Counted from the stretch's first letter, positions 1 through 8,900 are shown. The stretch: DNA of 39,491 bases from an uncultured Methylocystaceae bacterium (GCA_903870245.1 CAIQCB010000027.1:1-39491); one strand, 5' to 3'. Notes: generated by a model not told the origin, from the letters alone. A program made the numbers and translations.

Positions 1-2183
1 CGCGCCGCCAAGGCAAGTTGACCGGCGATTTTGTCGATGGCGCCGATCGCTTCGCGCACCCGGATCGAGACAACCTGCGGGAAGCGTTTCGCCGTGTCGC
101 GGGCGAGACGCTGATCAAGCGCGTCGCGTCCTGCTGGCGCGCCATAGGCGATGGTGAATAATTCGGTATAGGGCGCGGCGCGAAAGACGTTGGGCGAAAA
201 AACCATGATGAAATTAATGCCGTAGCTGCGCCAGTCGAGTTTGCGCATATTCGTCACCGTCGCGACGATCTCCCGCCCCATGACATTGACCGTGATCTCG
301 TCGCCGACGCCGACGCCAATGCCCTCCGCGACTTTCCGCTCCAGCGAAACCTGCGGCGGACCGGCATAATCTTCGGACCACCAGGCGCCGGCGGCGAGTT
401 GCGAATTGGCGGGCACGGTCGCCGAGAAGGTGACGCCACGATCACCGTCGAGCGCCCATCTGGCGTCATCGGCGACGGCGATTTTGTCCACGGGAACGCC
501 CTTCACAGCAACGATCCGCCCACGCATCATCGGCACATGCGCAATTTGCGCCGCCGGGACAAGGCCCTCAAGAAAGGACCGAAAGGACTCCTTTTCCAGT
601 TTTGGAACGTCGATGAAAAAGAAATTGGGAATTTCGCCAGCGTCGGCGCGCTCCAGTTCACGGTGAATGGCCCCTTCGACCAGAGACAGCGCGATCAGAA
701 GCGTCTGCACGACGCCGATGGAGACGATCAGCGCCGGCGTCAGACTTTTGGGCCGCCAGATATTGGCCAGCGCCAGCCGCAGACGCGGATCGCGGGGATG
801 TGGAAGCGCCCGGGCGAGACGCATCACCAGAAAGGCGGCCCCGCGCAGCGCCACGACGGCGCCGATCGCGGCGCCAATATAGGCTGCGCCGACTTTCGCG
901 TCCGCCGCCGAAACCATCGCCAGCGCAAGAAGCGCCAGTCCGGCGCCGGCGCCGGCGAGTCGATAACGCCAGAGCCTGTCAGGGCGCGGATCGTCTCGCA
1001 GAAGGGCGGCGACAGAAACTTCATGCACTCGGCCCAGAGGCGCGAGCGAAAACATCAGCGTCACCAGCAATCCATAGAGCGCTCCCAGCGCCGCGCCTGC
1101 CGCATCGGGCGTGGCCGCGACCGGAAGTTGCGCAACCTGGCGCAGGGCGTCGGCCGCAACCCCCGGAATCATCGCGCCCAGCGCCAGGCCAAGCAATATG
1201 GCGACGATCGCCGCAGCCATCACCTGCATCAAGGCGATGGCGAAAACCCGCTGACCGGAGCCGCCGAGCGCCTTGAGCACAGCGAACTGCCCGCGCTTAC
1301 GATCAACAAACCCCTGAACGGCGTTGGCGACGCCGGCGCCGCCGGCGACAAGCGCAGTCAGGGCGACAAGCGTCAGCAATTGCGCGAAGCGGTCAAGATT
1401 ACGGGAAAACGCCGGCGAGACCGCGTCGCGACTGCGCGTCTCCCACCCCGCCTGCGGAAAGGTGGCGTCGGCCGCCGCCATAAAACCTTTCAACGCCGTG
1501 TCACTCGCTTCAGGCGCCAACGTCACCCGCGTGACATGGCGCACCACGGCGCCCGGAGTCACAAGTCCGGTGCGCGCCAGCGCGGCGCGGGAGATCATCA
1601 CGCGTGGACCGAAGCCGACGCCGCCGGCGAGCTTATCGGGCTCGTTGATCAGCGTCGCGCTTAAACGGAAGCGCATACCGCCGATGTCGACGACGTCGCC
1701 CACACTGACGTTGAGACGCGCCAGCAGCGTTGGATCAACCAAGGCGCCAGCGACGCCGTCGCGCGTCTGGAGCGCAGTGGCTAGCGGCAAGGCCGGATCG
1801 CTCTCAAGCGACCCGAAGACGGGATAGCTTTCAGGGTCGACGGCCTTGATCTCGACCATCGCCGCCTCGCCGTTATCTCGTCGGGCCATGGCGCGCATCA
1901 GATCAATCTCCGACAGGCGGCCGTGCGATCCGAGAAAGGCGCTCTGTTCGGCGCTCAATTCGCGCGCCACGACGCTGAAGGAGGCGTCGCCACCCAAAAT
2001 CGTGCGTCCCTCCCGCGCCAGCCCTTGCGCCAGCGACCGCGACAGGCCGGAGACGCCTGAAATGGCGGCGACCCCAATCGCAACGCAAGCGATGAACACC
2101 CCGAAACCTCGCGGATCGCCAAGCAGATCGCGCAGCGCGAAACGCAGGCCGAAGGGCAGTCGAGCGAAGCGGGGCGCCGTCAT
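1..2183 (-). CDS. ABC transporter permease, FtsX/YbbP family (C-terminus off window)
   Basis: Translating the minus strand from the ATG at 2181-2183 gives an uninterrupted frame of 727 codons that runs off the left edge, so the C-terminus is missing. It begins [21 protein letters not shown] first membrane segment lies near residues 28-45, followed by a periplasmic MacB-like domain and then hydrophobic FtsX-type segments (for example LLTLVALTALVAGGAGVANA and later VIVSIGVVQTLLIALSLVEG). This duplicated layout fits YbbP-type permeases of about 800-850 residues. The start overlaps the stop of the ATPase gene (2180-2860) by ATGA, so the two are translationally coupled and presumably form one inner-membrane exporter. 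The substrate is unknown. In Escherichia coli the homologous pair also sits divergent from tesA, which supports the family call but not a substrate. Confidence 0.88.
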   Translation of the reverse strand, partial: MTAPRFARLPFGLRFALRDLLGDPRGFGVFIACVAIGVAAISGVSGLSRSLAQGLAREGRTILGGDASFSVVARELSAEQSAFLGSHGRLSEIDLMRAMARRDNGEAAMVEIKAVDPESYPVFGSLESDPALPLATALQTRDGVAGALVDPTLLARLNVSVGDVVDIGGMRFRLSATLINEPDKLAGGVGFGPRVMISRAALARTGLVTPGAVVRHVTRVTLAPEASDTALKGFMAAADATFPQAGWETRSRDAVSPAFSRNLDRFAQLLTLVALTALVAGGAGVANAVQGFVDRKRGQFAVLKALGGSGQRVFAIALMQVMAAAIVAILLGLALGAMIPGVAADALRQVAQLPVAATPDAAGAALGALYGLLVTLMFSLAPLGRVHEVSVAALLRDDPRPDRLWRYRLAGAGAGLALLALAMVSAADAKVGAAYIGAAIGAVVALRGAAFLVMRLARALPHPRDPRLRLALANIWRPKSLTPALIVSIGVVQTLLIALSLVEGAIHRELERADAGEIPNFFFIDVPKLEKESFRSFLEGLVPAAQIAHVPMMRGRIVAVKGVPVDKIAVADDARWALDGDRGVTFSATVPANSQLAAGAWWSEDYAGPPQVSLERKVAEGIGVGVGDEITVNVMGREIVATVTNMRKLDWRSYGINFIMVFSPNVFRAAPYTELFTIAYGAPAGRDALDQRLARDTAKRFPQVVSIRVREAIGAIDKIAGQLALAA

Positions 2184-2860
2184 ACGACGTCGTCCGACTC
2201 GATGCGTCCAGAGCGCAGCGACACGCGTCTGGCGCAGCGCGCGGCCAGCGACGGATCGTGAGTGACAAGCACCAGAGTCGCGCCGCGGCGCTTTTGCTGG
2301 GCAAAGATCAGATCGGCGATGGCGGCGCCGGTCTCTGAGTCCAGATTGCCGGTCGGCTCGTCGGCCGCCAGAATGAGAGGATCGGGCGCGAGCGCCCGCG
2401 CCAGAGCCACGCGCTGTTGTTCGCCGCCCGAGAGCTGACCCGGATAATGGGCAAGCCGGTCGCCGAGTCCCACCGCCTCAAGTTCGGCCCGGGCCCGCGT
2501 AAAGGAATCGGATCGACCGGCAAGTTCGAGCGGCACAGCGACGTTCTCCAGCGCCGTCATTGTCGGGATCAACTGGAAAGATTGGAAAACCACCCCTATG
2601 TTTGAACCACGAAAGCGCGCCAGCGCGTCCTCGGAGAGGGCGTTGAGATCATGTCCGCCCACCCGCACGGTTCCGGCGTCTGGCCGCTCCAGCCCGGCGA
2701 GGGTCATCAGCAAAGTGGATTTACCGGATCCCGACGGCCCCACGAGACCTACCGTCTCGCCCCTGGCCACCGACAGGGTGACGCCTTTGAGAACATGCAC
2801 CCGCGCTGCGCCCGCGCCGAGGGTGAGATGAAGATCGCTCAGTTCGATAACCTGTCCCAC
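2180..2860 (-). CDS. ABC transporter ATP-binding protein, YbbA/LolD-like
   Basis: A 226-residue ATPase that powers the overlapping FtsX-type permease. All ABC motifs are visible: Walker [10 protein letters not shown] near residue 42, a Q-loop in [10 protein letters not shown], signature LSGGEQQR, Walker B LILAADEP and an H-loop in LVTHDPS. Length and motifs fit the LolD/MacB/YbbA class of exporter ATPases. The start is a GTG at 2858-2860, giving [11 protein letters not shown]. Only 14 bases separate it from the ATG of divergent tesA, so the promoters of both genes must lie partly inside the opposite reading frame. A role in release of a lipoprotein, lipid or peptide is possible, but only the YbbA-YbbP family assignment is supported. 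Confidence 0.92.
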   Translation of the reverse strand: MGQVIELSDLHLTLGAGAARVHVLKGVTLSVARGETVGLVGPSGSGKSTLLMTLAGLERPDAGTVRVGGHDLNALSEDALARFRGSNIGVVFQSFQLIPTMTALENVAVPLELAGRSDSFTRARAELEAVGLGDRLAHYPGQLSGGEQQRVALARALAPDPLILAADEPTGNLDSETGAAIADLIFAQQKRRGATLVLVTHDPSLAARCARRVSLRSGRIESDDVV

Positions 2861-2874
2861 AAAGGATTTCCCTT

Positions 2875-3582
2875 ATGACCTCGCCCCGCGCGACAGCGCT
2901 TTATCGCCTGTTCCGGCCGTCCCTCCAAACATTGTTTGCGACTTTGTTCTCAACTCTGTTCTGCGGCGCGAGCGCCGTGGAGGCCGCGCCCGCGCGAATC
3001 CTCGTTTTCGGCGACAGCCTCTCCGCCGGCTTCGGCCTTGGCGCGCAGGACGCCTTGCCGGCCCGGCTCGAAAACCGCCTGCGCGCCGACGGCTTCGATG
3101 CGCGAGTCGTCAATGCCGGGGTCTCCGGCGACACTACGGCGAACGGACTGGCGCGACTCGACTACACGCTCGAATCGGGCCCCTTCGACGTTGTCATCAT
3201 CGAACTGGGAGCCAACGACATGTTGCGCGGAGTCGATCCCAAGATCGCCCGCGACAATCTCGACCGGATGATCAGGAGTTTTCAGTCGAAAGGCTTGAAT
3301 GTCATGCTCGCGACAATGTCGTCGGGCGATAATTGGGGGCAAGCTTACAAGACGGCGTTCGATTCGATCTATCCTGAACTGGCGGCTAAATATGAGGCGA
3401 CGTTGATCCCTTTCATGATGGCGCCTGTGTGGGGCGACCCCAAACTGCTGATCGGCGACGGTCTGCATCCGAACCCGGCGGGCGTAGCAAAAATGGTGGA
3501 TATCGCCGCACCGCCAGTCGAGAACCTTCTTGGCGTGCGTGGCCTGGGCAAAAGCCCTACCGGCCCGACGCAGAACCGCTAG
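2875..3582 (+). CDS. tesA: Acyl-CoA thioesterase I / arylesterase, SGNH hydrolase
   Basis: A 235-residue protein with an N-terminal signal peptide (hydrophobic core LFATLFSTLFCGASA, likely cleavage after VEAA near residue 38) and a GDSL/SGNH hydrolase domain. Block I is GDSLSAGFGL with the nucleophilic Ser, block II has the Gly in NAGVSGDTT, block III is ELGANDML with the Asn, and block V is DGLHPNPAG with catalytic Asp and His. This set is that of TesA-type periplasmic thioesterase/lysophospholipase/arylesterase. An AAAGGA ribosome site at 2861-2866 supports the ATG at 2875. It is divergent from the YbbA-like ATPase, an arrangement conserved in several proteobacteria. The physiological substrate cannot be told from sequence. 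Confidence 0.9.
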   Translation: MTSPRATALYRLFRPSLQTLFATLFSTLFCGASAVEAAPARILVFGDSLSAGFGLGAQDALPARLENRLRADGFDARVVNAGVSGDTTANGLARLDYTLESGPFDVVIIELGANDMLRGVDPKIARDNLDRMIRSFQSKGLNVMLATMSSGDNWGQAYKTAFDSIYPELAAKYEATLIPFMMAPVWGDPKLLIGDGLHPNPAGVAKMVDIAAPPVENLLGVRGLGKSPTGPTQNR

Positions 3583-3593
3583 AGCGTTCTTCG

Positions 3594-3610
3594 GTCTGAT
3601 CGACTCAGAC
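3594..3610. repeat. Small hairpin just after tesA, possible dispersed intergenic repeat
   Basis: Arms GTCTGA (3594-3599) and TCAGAC (3605-3610) flank a 5-base loop about 12 bases after the tesA stop, in a stretch beginning TAGAGCGTTCTTCGG. A run of T-rich sequence (CTGTTCTTTAATTTT) follows about 10 bases later, so it may act as a weak terminator. The flanking wording resembles the AGAGCG-type intergenic repeats seen in many Hyphomicrobiales genomes. That is recollection, and it cannot be proved from one copy. Confidence 0.35.
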
Positions 3611-3709
3611 AGTCGTTCTGTTCTTTAATTTTGCCGCGCGTTCTCTCGCCGAATGGCCTCCACCTCGGCGGAAAGCGCTTCCAGAAGCGGAAGACGACAG
3701 GAGAAGCTG

Positions 3710-4273
3710 ATGCCCAGACTGTTTACGGCGCTGGAGATTCCGGCCGCTGTCGCCGAGAGCCTGGAGCGGCTGCGCGGCGGCGTGCCCAACGCCCGCTGGA
3801 TCGATGTCGAGAATTATCACATTACCCTGCGCTTCATCGGCGACGTTGACGACGCCTTCGCGCGCGACGCCGCCAATGCCCTCGCCTTCATCGAGCGTCC
3901 CGAAATTGCGGTGACTCTTGATGAATTGGCCGCGTTTGGCGGTGACAAGCCGCGCGCCATCGTCGCGCGCGCGCGTTGCGACTCCGCGCTGATGGAGATG
4001 CAGATCGAGCAGGAGCGTTTGCTGCGCAGGCTGGGCGCGCCGCCAGAGCCGCGCAAATTTACGCCGCATGTGACGCTGGCGAGGCTGCGCGGCGCCAGCC
4101 CCTCAGCTGTCGCCGCCTATCTTGGCGCACGCGGCTATTTCCCGCCGCTCCGCTTCGTCGCCACGCGTTTCGTGCTCTATTCATCCCGGGATTCGATCGG
4201 CGGCGGGCCTTATATCCTTGAGGCGGAATATCCTCTGCACGAACCGCGTGCGGCGCTCGCCGCCGGCGCGTGA
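3710..4273 (+). CDS. thpR: RNA 2',3'-cyclic phosphodiesterase (2H/LigT family)
   Basis: A 187-residue cytoplasmic protein with the two hallmark HxTx motifs of 2H phosphoesterases: HITL at residues 37-40 and HVTL at 120-123, each supplying a catalytic His. The N-terminus MPRLFTALEIP and the RWIDVENYHITL stretch match bacterial ThpR (formerly 2'-5' RNA ligase). The family hydrolyses 2',3'-cyclic phosphate termini on RNA and may act in RNA repair or turnover. The ATG at 3710 is chosen over an upstream in-frame ATG at 3653 because AGGAGAAG lies directly before it and the family starts here. It is the only gene between tesA and convergent argG. Spacing from tesA is 127 bases, so it may have its own promoter. 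Confidence 0.9.
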   Translation: MPRLFTALEIPAAVAESLERLRGGVPNARWIDVENYHITLRFIGDVDDAFARDAANALAFIERPEIAVTLDELAAFGGDKPRAIVARARCDSALMEMQIEQERLLRRLGAPPEPRKFTPHVTLARLRGASPSAVAAYLGARGYFPPLRFVATRFVLYSSRDSIGGGPYILEAEYPLHEPRAALAAGA

Positions 4274-4398
4274 GTCCCCTCACACTCGCTTCTCGACCTT
4301 CCTGAGGTTGAAGGGATGATCTCTCCCGACGAAGGAAGCTTTCCCGCAGACAAAGCTGATAAGGGGCGCGTGAGTGAAGACAAAGATTGGCGATCGCC

Positions 4399-5637
4399 CT
4401 ACCTTTTGGCCCCTCTTGCAGCCCTTTTCGCCAGCGTACGCAGACGCAGGGCATTGAGTTTTATGAAGCCCTCTGCGTCGCGCTGGTCATAGGCGCCGCC
4501 TTCCTCGAAGCTCACCAGCTCCTGATCGTAAAGCGACCACGGGCTTTCGCGGCCCACCAGAATCGCGGCGCCCTTGTAAAGCTTCAGCCTCACCCGGCCC
4601 TCGACATGCTCCTGACTTTTGTCGATCGCCGCCTGAAGCATTTCACGCTCCGGCGAAAACCAAAAGCCATTGTAGATCAGTTCGGCGTAACGCGGCATCA
4701 GCTCGTCCTTGAGATGCGCCGCGCCGCGGTCGAGCGTCAGGCTCTCGATCCCGCGATGGGCGACGAGCAGGATGGTTCCGCCCGGCGTTTCGTACATGCC
4801 GCGCGACTTCATGCCGACGAAGCGGTTTTCGACGAGATCAAGCCGGCCAACGCCATGCAGTCGGCCGAGTTCGTTGAGTTTGGCGAGCAGCGCCGCCGGC
4901 GAGAGTTTGACGCCGTCGATAGCGACAGGATCGCCCTTCTCGAAGTCGATCGTGATATATTGCGGCGCATCGGGACCTTCTGCCGGATCCCCAGTACGCG
5001 AGTAGACGTAATCCGGCGTCTCCTGTGACGGATCTTCGAGCACCTTGCCTTCGGAAGAGGTGTGAAGGAGATTGGCGTCGGTGGAGAAGGGCGCCTCGCC
5101 GCGCTTGTCTTTGGCGATTGGAATCTGATGCGCCTCGGCGAATTTGATCAGATCGGTGCGCGAGACGAAATCCCATTCGCGCCAGGGCGCGATGACTGTG
5201 ATGTCGGGCTCCAGCGCATAATAACCGAGTTCGAAACGCACCTGATCGTTGCCCTTGCCGGTCGCCCCGTGGCAGACGGCGTCGGCCTTCATCTTGCGGG
5301 CGATCTCGATCTGCTTTTTGGCGATCAAGGGCCGCGCGATCGAGGTGCCGAGCAGATAAAGCCCCTCATACTGGGCGTTGGCGCGAAACATCGGGAAGAC
5401 GTAATCGCGCACGAATTCCTCGCGCAGGTCCTCGATAAAGATGTTTTCCGGCTTCACCCCGAGCAGCAGCGCCTTGTCCCGCGCAGGCTGCAACTCCTCG
5501 CCCTGACCAAGGTCGGCGGTGAAGGTAATGACTTCCGCGCCATAGGTTGTCTGAAGCCATTTCAGGATGATGGAGGTGTCGAGGCCTCCGGAATAGGCGA
5601 GAACGACGCGTTTGATCTCTTTCCTTGGGCGGGTCAT
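4399..5637 (-). CDS. argG: Argininosuccinate synthase
   Basis: A 412-residue enzyme, full length for the short (non-E. coli) type of ArgG. It joins citrulline and aspartate with ATP to make argininosuccinate, the penultimate step of arginine synthesis. The N-terminal ATP pyrophosphatase P-loop AYSGGLDTS is at residues 14-22. Also visible are the [14 protein letters not shown] segment that binds citrulline/aspartate and the conserved [18 protein letters not shown] region near the C-terminus. It is monocistronic on the minus strand, convergent with thpR and divergent from the small exported gene at 5764. The 126 bases upstream have no obvious ARG box that I can defend. Confidence 0.97.
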   Translation of the reverse strand: MTRPRKEIKRVVLAYSGGLDTSIILKWLQTTYGAEVITFTADLGQGEELQPARDKALLLGVKPENIFIEDLREEFVRDYVFPMFRANAQYEGLYLLGTSIARPLIAKKQIEIARKMKADAVCHGATGKGNDQVRFELGYYALEPDITVIAPWREWDFVSRTDLIKFAEAHQIPIAKDKRGEAPFSTDANLLHTSSEGKVLEDPSQETPDYVYSRTGDPAEGPDAPQYITIDFEKGDPVAIDGVKLSPAALLAKLNELGRLHGVGRLDLVENRFVGMKSRGMYETPGGTILLVAHRGIESLTLDRGAAHLKDELMPRYAELIYNGFWFSPEREMLQAAIDKSQEHVEGRVRLKLYKGAAILVGRESPWSLYDQELVSFEEGGAYDQRDAEGFIKLNALRLRTLAKRAARGAKR

Positions 5638-5763
5638 ATCGGGCTCTATTGGGAAGTGTGCGTTGCGCGCGGGACTATAGGCGCCGGGCGCGCCAGCGCA
5701 AGTTAGGCCCCTGCCGGGTTAGCTCCGGGAGGGCGCTTCGCCGGGAAATAAGGGTTTGATTTG

Positions 5764-6273
5764 ATGATAAAAGCTCCCATTAAAGCTTGTTGTCGCCTGC
5801 TTTTTTCACTGGCGGCGATGTCCGGGCTCCTGACGCCCGCCGGCGCGGAGCCCGGCGCCAGGGTTTGGACGCTTGATGCAGTCAGCGCCAACTCCGATGG
5901 GACGGTGCGCCTGAGCTATGGCTTGCCCGAGACGGACGATACGGTGATCCGGCTATCCTGTGCGCCGGCAAGCGGCCTCCTTGATGTGCTGATCCTGCAT
6001 ACGCAGCAGCGAATGACTCGCGGCGCCGGAGCAACGGCGCGTTTAATGGCTGGCGAGACCCGCTGGTCGATCCGGGGCAAAATCATCGGCAATGACGAAA
6101 GTCTCGATGAAAGTTTCACTGGACGCGCCACCTTCGAACATTCTCGATTTTTGAGACTGACCCGCGCAGACCGATTGCGAATCTCGGTCGGCCATGGACC
6201 GGCGCAATCGGTGCCGCTTGGCGGCGCCGGCGAGACCCTCCGGCAATTTGCCAAGTTATGCGCCAGGCCCTGA
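5764..6273 (+). CDS. Exported protein of unknown function
   Basis: A 169-residue protein with a clear signal peptide: positive start MIKAPIK, hydrophobic LLFSLAAMSGLL, likely cleavage at AGA-EPG near residue 29. The mature part is predicted mostly beta: WTLDAVSANSDGTVRLSYGLPETDD, a Cys in LSCAPASG, and alternating hydrophobic strands up to a final FAKLCARP. The two mature Cys residues could form a disulfide. I do not recognise a family. The start is taken as ATG 5764, with AAGGG nine bases upstream; a TTG at 5761 is the alternative. It lies between divergent argG and co-oriented zur, whose ORF begins within about 50 bases of its stop, so the two could share a transcript. No function is proposed. 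Confidence 0.7.
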   Translation: MIKAPIKACCRLLFSLAAMSGLLTPAGAEPGARVWTLDAVSANSDGTVRLSYGLPETDDTVIRLSCAPASGLLDVLILHTQQRMTRGAGATARLMAGETRWSIRGKIIGNDESLDESFTGRATFEHSRFLRLTRADRLRISVGHGPAQSVPLGGAGETLRQFAKLCARP

Positions 6274-6325
6274 GGATAGCCCGTCCGGCTCGTTTTTCCG
6301 CCCCGACGCCGCTAGAATGGGGCGC

Positions 6326-6772
6326 ATGAGCCGAGATCGCCAGGAACACCATGCATCACCCGTCGTCGATCCCGCCGGGGTAACAGGACTGACGCCTGCG
6401 CGCCGGCGCGCGCTTGAGGTTTTGACACAAGCCAATCGGCCGGTAGGCGCTTACGAAATGATCGATCTGATGGCGGTCGCGGATGGAAAACGTCCGGCGC
6501 CGGTATCGGTCTATCGGGCGCTGGCCTTCCTCCTTGATAACGGACTGGCGCACCGGCTGGAGTCGAAAAACGCCTTCGTTGTCTGCGGCCACGCACATGC
6601 GGCCGGCGAACCGGTGGTGTTTCTCATTTGTGAACAGTGCGGCGAGGTGAAGGAGGCCACAACGCCGGGCCTGACCCGCGAACTGACGACTCTGTGCGCT
6701 TCGGCGGAGTTTCGCGCCCGCACCCGGGTTGTCGAAATTGCGGGCCGTTGCGCGAATTGCGCGGGGGGATGA
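6326..6772 (+). CDS. zur: Zinc-uptake regulator, Fur family
   Basis: A 148-residue Fur-family repressor. The N-terminal winged helix includes LTPARRRALEVL and the recognition region PAPVSVYRALAFLLDNGLAHRLES. The dimerisation half carries structural zinc motifs CEQC (Cys102, Cys105) and CANC (Cys142, Cys145), plus a regulatory-site cluster Cys87-x-His89-x-His91. This pattern separates Zur from Fur, PerR and Irr. Known Zur proteins repress znuABC and zinc-sparing paralogues when zinc is sufficient. The ATG at 6326 is preferred; ATG 6317 is possible, and upstream in-frame extension is not supported by homology. No znuABC genes lie in the window, so this zur is away from its usual partners. Confidence 0.88.
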   Translation: MSRDRQEHHASPVVDPAGVTGLTPARRRALEVLTQANRPVGAYEMIDLMAVADGKRPAPVSVYRALAFLLDNGLAHRLESKNAFVVCGHAHAAGEPVVFLICEQCGEVKEATTPGLTRELTTLCASAEFRARTRVVEIAGRCANCAGG

Positions 6773-6860
6773 CCGGCTTGTCGCGGCCGCTCCCGATTTT
6801 GGTTCCAATTTCGTTCCGCCTGGGCTAAGACGCCGCATCGCAACATAACCCGTCGCACGC

Positions 6861-6882
6861 CGCCTTCCTCGCGAAGGAGGCG
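6861..6882 (+). promoter_or_regulatory. Leader hairpin containing AAGGAGG upstream of typA
   Basis: CGCCTTC pairs with GAAGGAGGCG-side bases to give a 7-bp stem (one G-U) around a short loop. A perfect Shine-Dalgarno-like AAGGAGG (6874-6880) forms the 3' arm. No ATG, GTG or TTG lies 5-10 bases after it; the next in-frame start is typA at 6909. It may be a regulatory leader or simply chance. Confidence 0.25.
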
Positions 6883-6908
6883 TCATCGCGACCGAGAAGC
6901 CCTTTCCC

Positions 6909-8732
6909 ATGAAGCTGCGCAACATCGCCATCATCGCCCACGTCGATCACGGCAAGACCACGCTCGTCGACCGTCTCCTTCAGCAGTCGGGCGCCTTTCG
7001 TGAAAACCAGCGCGTCGCCGAACGCGTGATGGATTCGAACGATCTCGAAAAAGAGCGCGGCATCACCATCATGGCCAAGGCCACATCCATTACCTGGAAG
7101 GATGTGCGCATCAACATTGTCGACACGCCCGGCCACGCCGATTTCGGCGGCGAGGTGGAGCGTATCCTGTCGATGGTCGATGGCGCCATCGTGCTCGTCG
7201 ACGCCGCCGAAGGCCCGATGCCGCAGACGAAATTCGTTGTCGGCAAGGCGCTCAAGATCGGCCTCAAGCCGATCGTCTGCGTCAACAAGGTCGACAAGCC
7301 CGATGCGCGCATTTCGGAAGTCGTCAATGAGGTCTTCGATCTTTTCGCCGCGCTTGACGCCACCGACGAGCAACTCGACTTTCCGATCATCTATGGCTCC
7401 GCCAAGCAGGGCTGGATGGCCGAGGAGCCGACAGGCCCGCAGGATGGTATGGGCCCGCTGTTTGACCTCGTGCTCAAACATGTGCCCGAGCCCAAGGTTG
7501 AAGACGGCGGTTTTCGCATGCTCGGCACACTGTTGGAAGCCAATCCCTACCTTGGCCGAATCATCACCGGCCGCGTATTCTCGGGCAGCGTGAAGCCCAA
7601 TCAGCCGGTTAAGGTGCTGGATCGCACCGGTAAGGTCGTCGAACAGGGCCGCGTCTCGAAAATCCTCGCTTTTCGCGGCATTGAGCGCCAGCCGATCGAG
7701 GAAGCGGAAGCCGGCGACATCGTCGCTATCGCGGGCCTTGAGAAATTCAACGTCGCCGATACGCTGAGCGCGCTTGACGTCAACGAGCCGCTCCAGGCGC
7801 AACCGATCGATCCGCCGACGCTCTCCATGACCTTCCTCGTCAACGACAGCCCGCTTGCGGGCACGGAAGGGGACAAGGTGACGAGCCGCATGATTCGGGC
7901 GCGCCTGATGAAGGAGGCCGAGGGCAATGTGGCGCTGCGCGTCGAGGACGCCCCAATGGGCGACGCCTTCATCGTCTCCGGCCGCGGCGAATTGCAGCTC
8001 GGCATTCTCATCGAGACGATGCGCCGCGAAGGCTTTGAACTGGGCGTCTCCCGTCCCAAGGTCGTCTTCAAGAAGGACGAAAATGGCGACATTCTCGAGC
8101 CGATCGAAGAAGTCGTGATTGACGTCGACGAGGAGCATTCAGGCGTCGTCGTGCAGAAAATGTCGGAACGCAAGGCGGAGATGATCGAGATGCGGCCCTC
8201 GGGCGGCAATCGGTTGCGCCTGGTGTTCCATGCGCCGACGCGCGGCCTCATCGGCTATCAGGGGGAATTGCTTACCGACACGCGCGGCACGGCGATCATG
8301 AATCGCCTGTTTCACGAATATGCGCCCCACAAGGGCGAGATTCAGGGCCGCCGCAACGGCGTGCTGATCTCCAATGATCAGGGCGAGGCCGTCGCCTACG
8401 CCATGTGGAAACTGGAAGATCGCGGCCCGATGATGATCGAGCCCGGCTGGAGAGTCTATCGCGGGATGATTGTCGGCGAGCATACGCGCGACAATGATCT
8501 TGAGATCAATGTGCTCAAAGGCAAACAGCTCACCAACATCCGTACGCAATCGAAGGATGAGGCTGTGCGCCTCACGCCGCCGATCCAGATGACGCTGGAG
8601 AAGGCGCTCGCTTACATTGAGGACGACGAGCGCGTCGAGGTGACTCCGGCGTCGATCCGCCTGCGCAAAGTCTGGCTTGATCCCAACGATCGTAAAAAAT
8701 ACGGCAAGAAAGCCGGGGCGCTGGTGGAGTAA
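6909..8732 (+). CDS. typA: Ribosome-associated translational GTPase BipA/TypA
   Basis: A 607-residue GTPase of exactly the usual BipA length. G motifs: G1 AHVDHGKTT near residue 11, G2 in ERGITI, G3 DTPGH, G4 NKVD, G5 SAK in YGSAKQGW. EF-G-like domains II, III and V follow, and the C-terminal domain specific to BipA includes GRRNGVLISNDQGEAVAY. The protein binds 70S ribosomes and helps 50S assembly, especially in cold or stress. The ATG at 6909 matches the family start. There is no good ribosome site next to it. An AAGGAGG lies 29 bases upstream inside a hairpin (6861-6882), which is unusual and is noted separately. Confidence 0.97.
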   Translation: MKLRNIAIIAHVDHGKTTLVDRLLQQSGAFRENQRVAERVMDSNDLEKERGITIMAKATSITWKDVRINIVDTPGHADFGGEVERILSMVDGAIVLVDAAEGPMPQTKFVVGKALKIGLKPIVCVNKVDKPDARISEVVNEVFDLFAALDATDEQLDFPIIYGSAKQGWMAEEPTGPQDGMGPLFDLVLKHVPEPKVEDGGFRMLGTLLEANPYLGRIITGRVFSGSVKPNQPVKVLDRTGKVVEQGRVSKILAFRGIERQPIEEAEAGDIVAIAGLEKFNVADTLSALDVNEPLQAQPIDPPTLSMTFLVNDSPLAGTEGDKVTSRMIRARLMKEAEGNVALRVEDAPMGDAFIVSGRGELQLGILIETMRREGFELGVSRPKVVFKKDENGDILEPIEEVVIDVDEEHSGVVVQKMSERKAEMIEMRPSGGNRLRLVFHAPTRGLIGYQGELLTDTRGTAIMNRLFHEYAPHKGEIQGRRNGVLISNDQGEAVAYAMWKLEDRGPMMIEPGWRVYRGMIVGEHTRDNDLEINVLKGKQLTNIRTQSKDEAVRLTPPIQMTLEKALAYIEDDERVEVTPASIRLRKVWLDPNDRKKYGKKAGALVE

Positions 8733-8762
8733 GGAACGTCAGCTGATGCGGCGGCGGCTGAC

Positions 8763-8900
8763 TCAGGCGCCGCCGAACAGCAATTGCGCCGAACCAAGCG
8801 CCGCGATAGCGACAACGCAAACAACCAGGGCGTTTTCGATCGTGCTGATGTTGGCGTTGCCGGTGATCGCCCGTTTGAAATTTTTGAGGTGCCGGATCAT
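8763..8900 (-). CDS. Small Flp-pilin-like membrane protein
   Basis: A 45-residue reading frame beginning MIRHLKNFKRAITGNANIST and ending LFGGA. It has a basic N-terminus, then a short polar turn with Glu22 in ISTIENALVV, then a single hydrophobic helix. This is the layout of Flp/Fap type IVb pilins, where a Glu near the start of the helix follows the prepilin peptidase site (compare the typical ATAIEYGLI). It differs in lacking a clear Gly just before the hydrophobic stretch, and it is shorter than most. No tad/cpa secretion genes are in the window, so it would be an orphan pilin. It lies 30 bases after typA, convergent, and downstream of the WD40 gene on the same strand. The ribosome site is weak. 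A small membrane peptide of another kind is possible. Confidence 0.5.
   Translation of the reverse strand: MIRHLKNFKRAITGNANISTIENALVVCVVAIAALGSAQLLFGGA

Noticed and set aside
399-1664. Long plus-strand frame of 421 residues
   Set aside because: It is antisense to the FtsX-type permease, is very rich in Arg/Gly/His and has no domain. High G+C produces such mirror frames.
6825-8138. Minus-strand frame of 437 residues opposite typA
   Set aside because: The typA frame has all GTPase motifs; the opposite frame is low in coding character and has no ribosome site or family.
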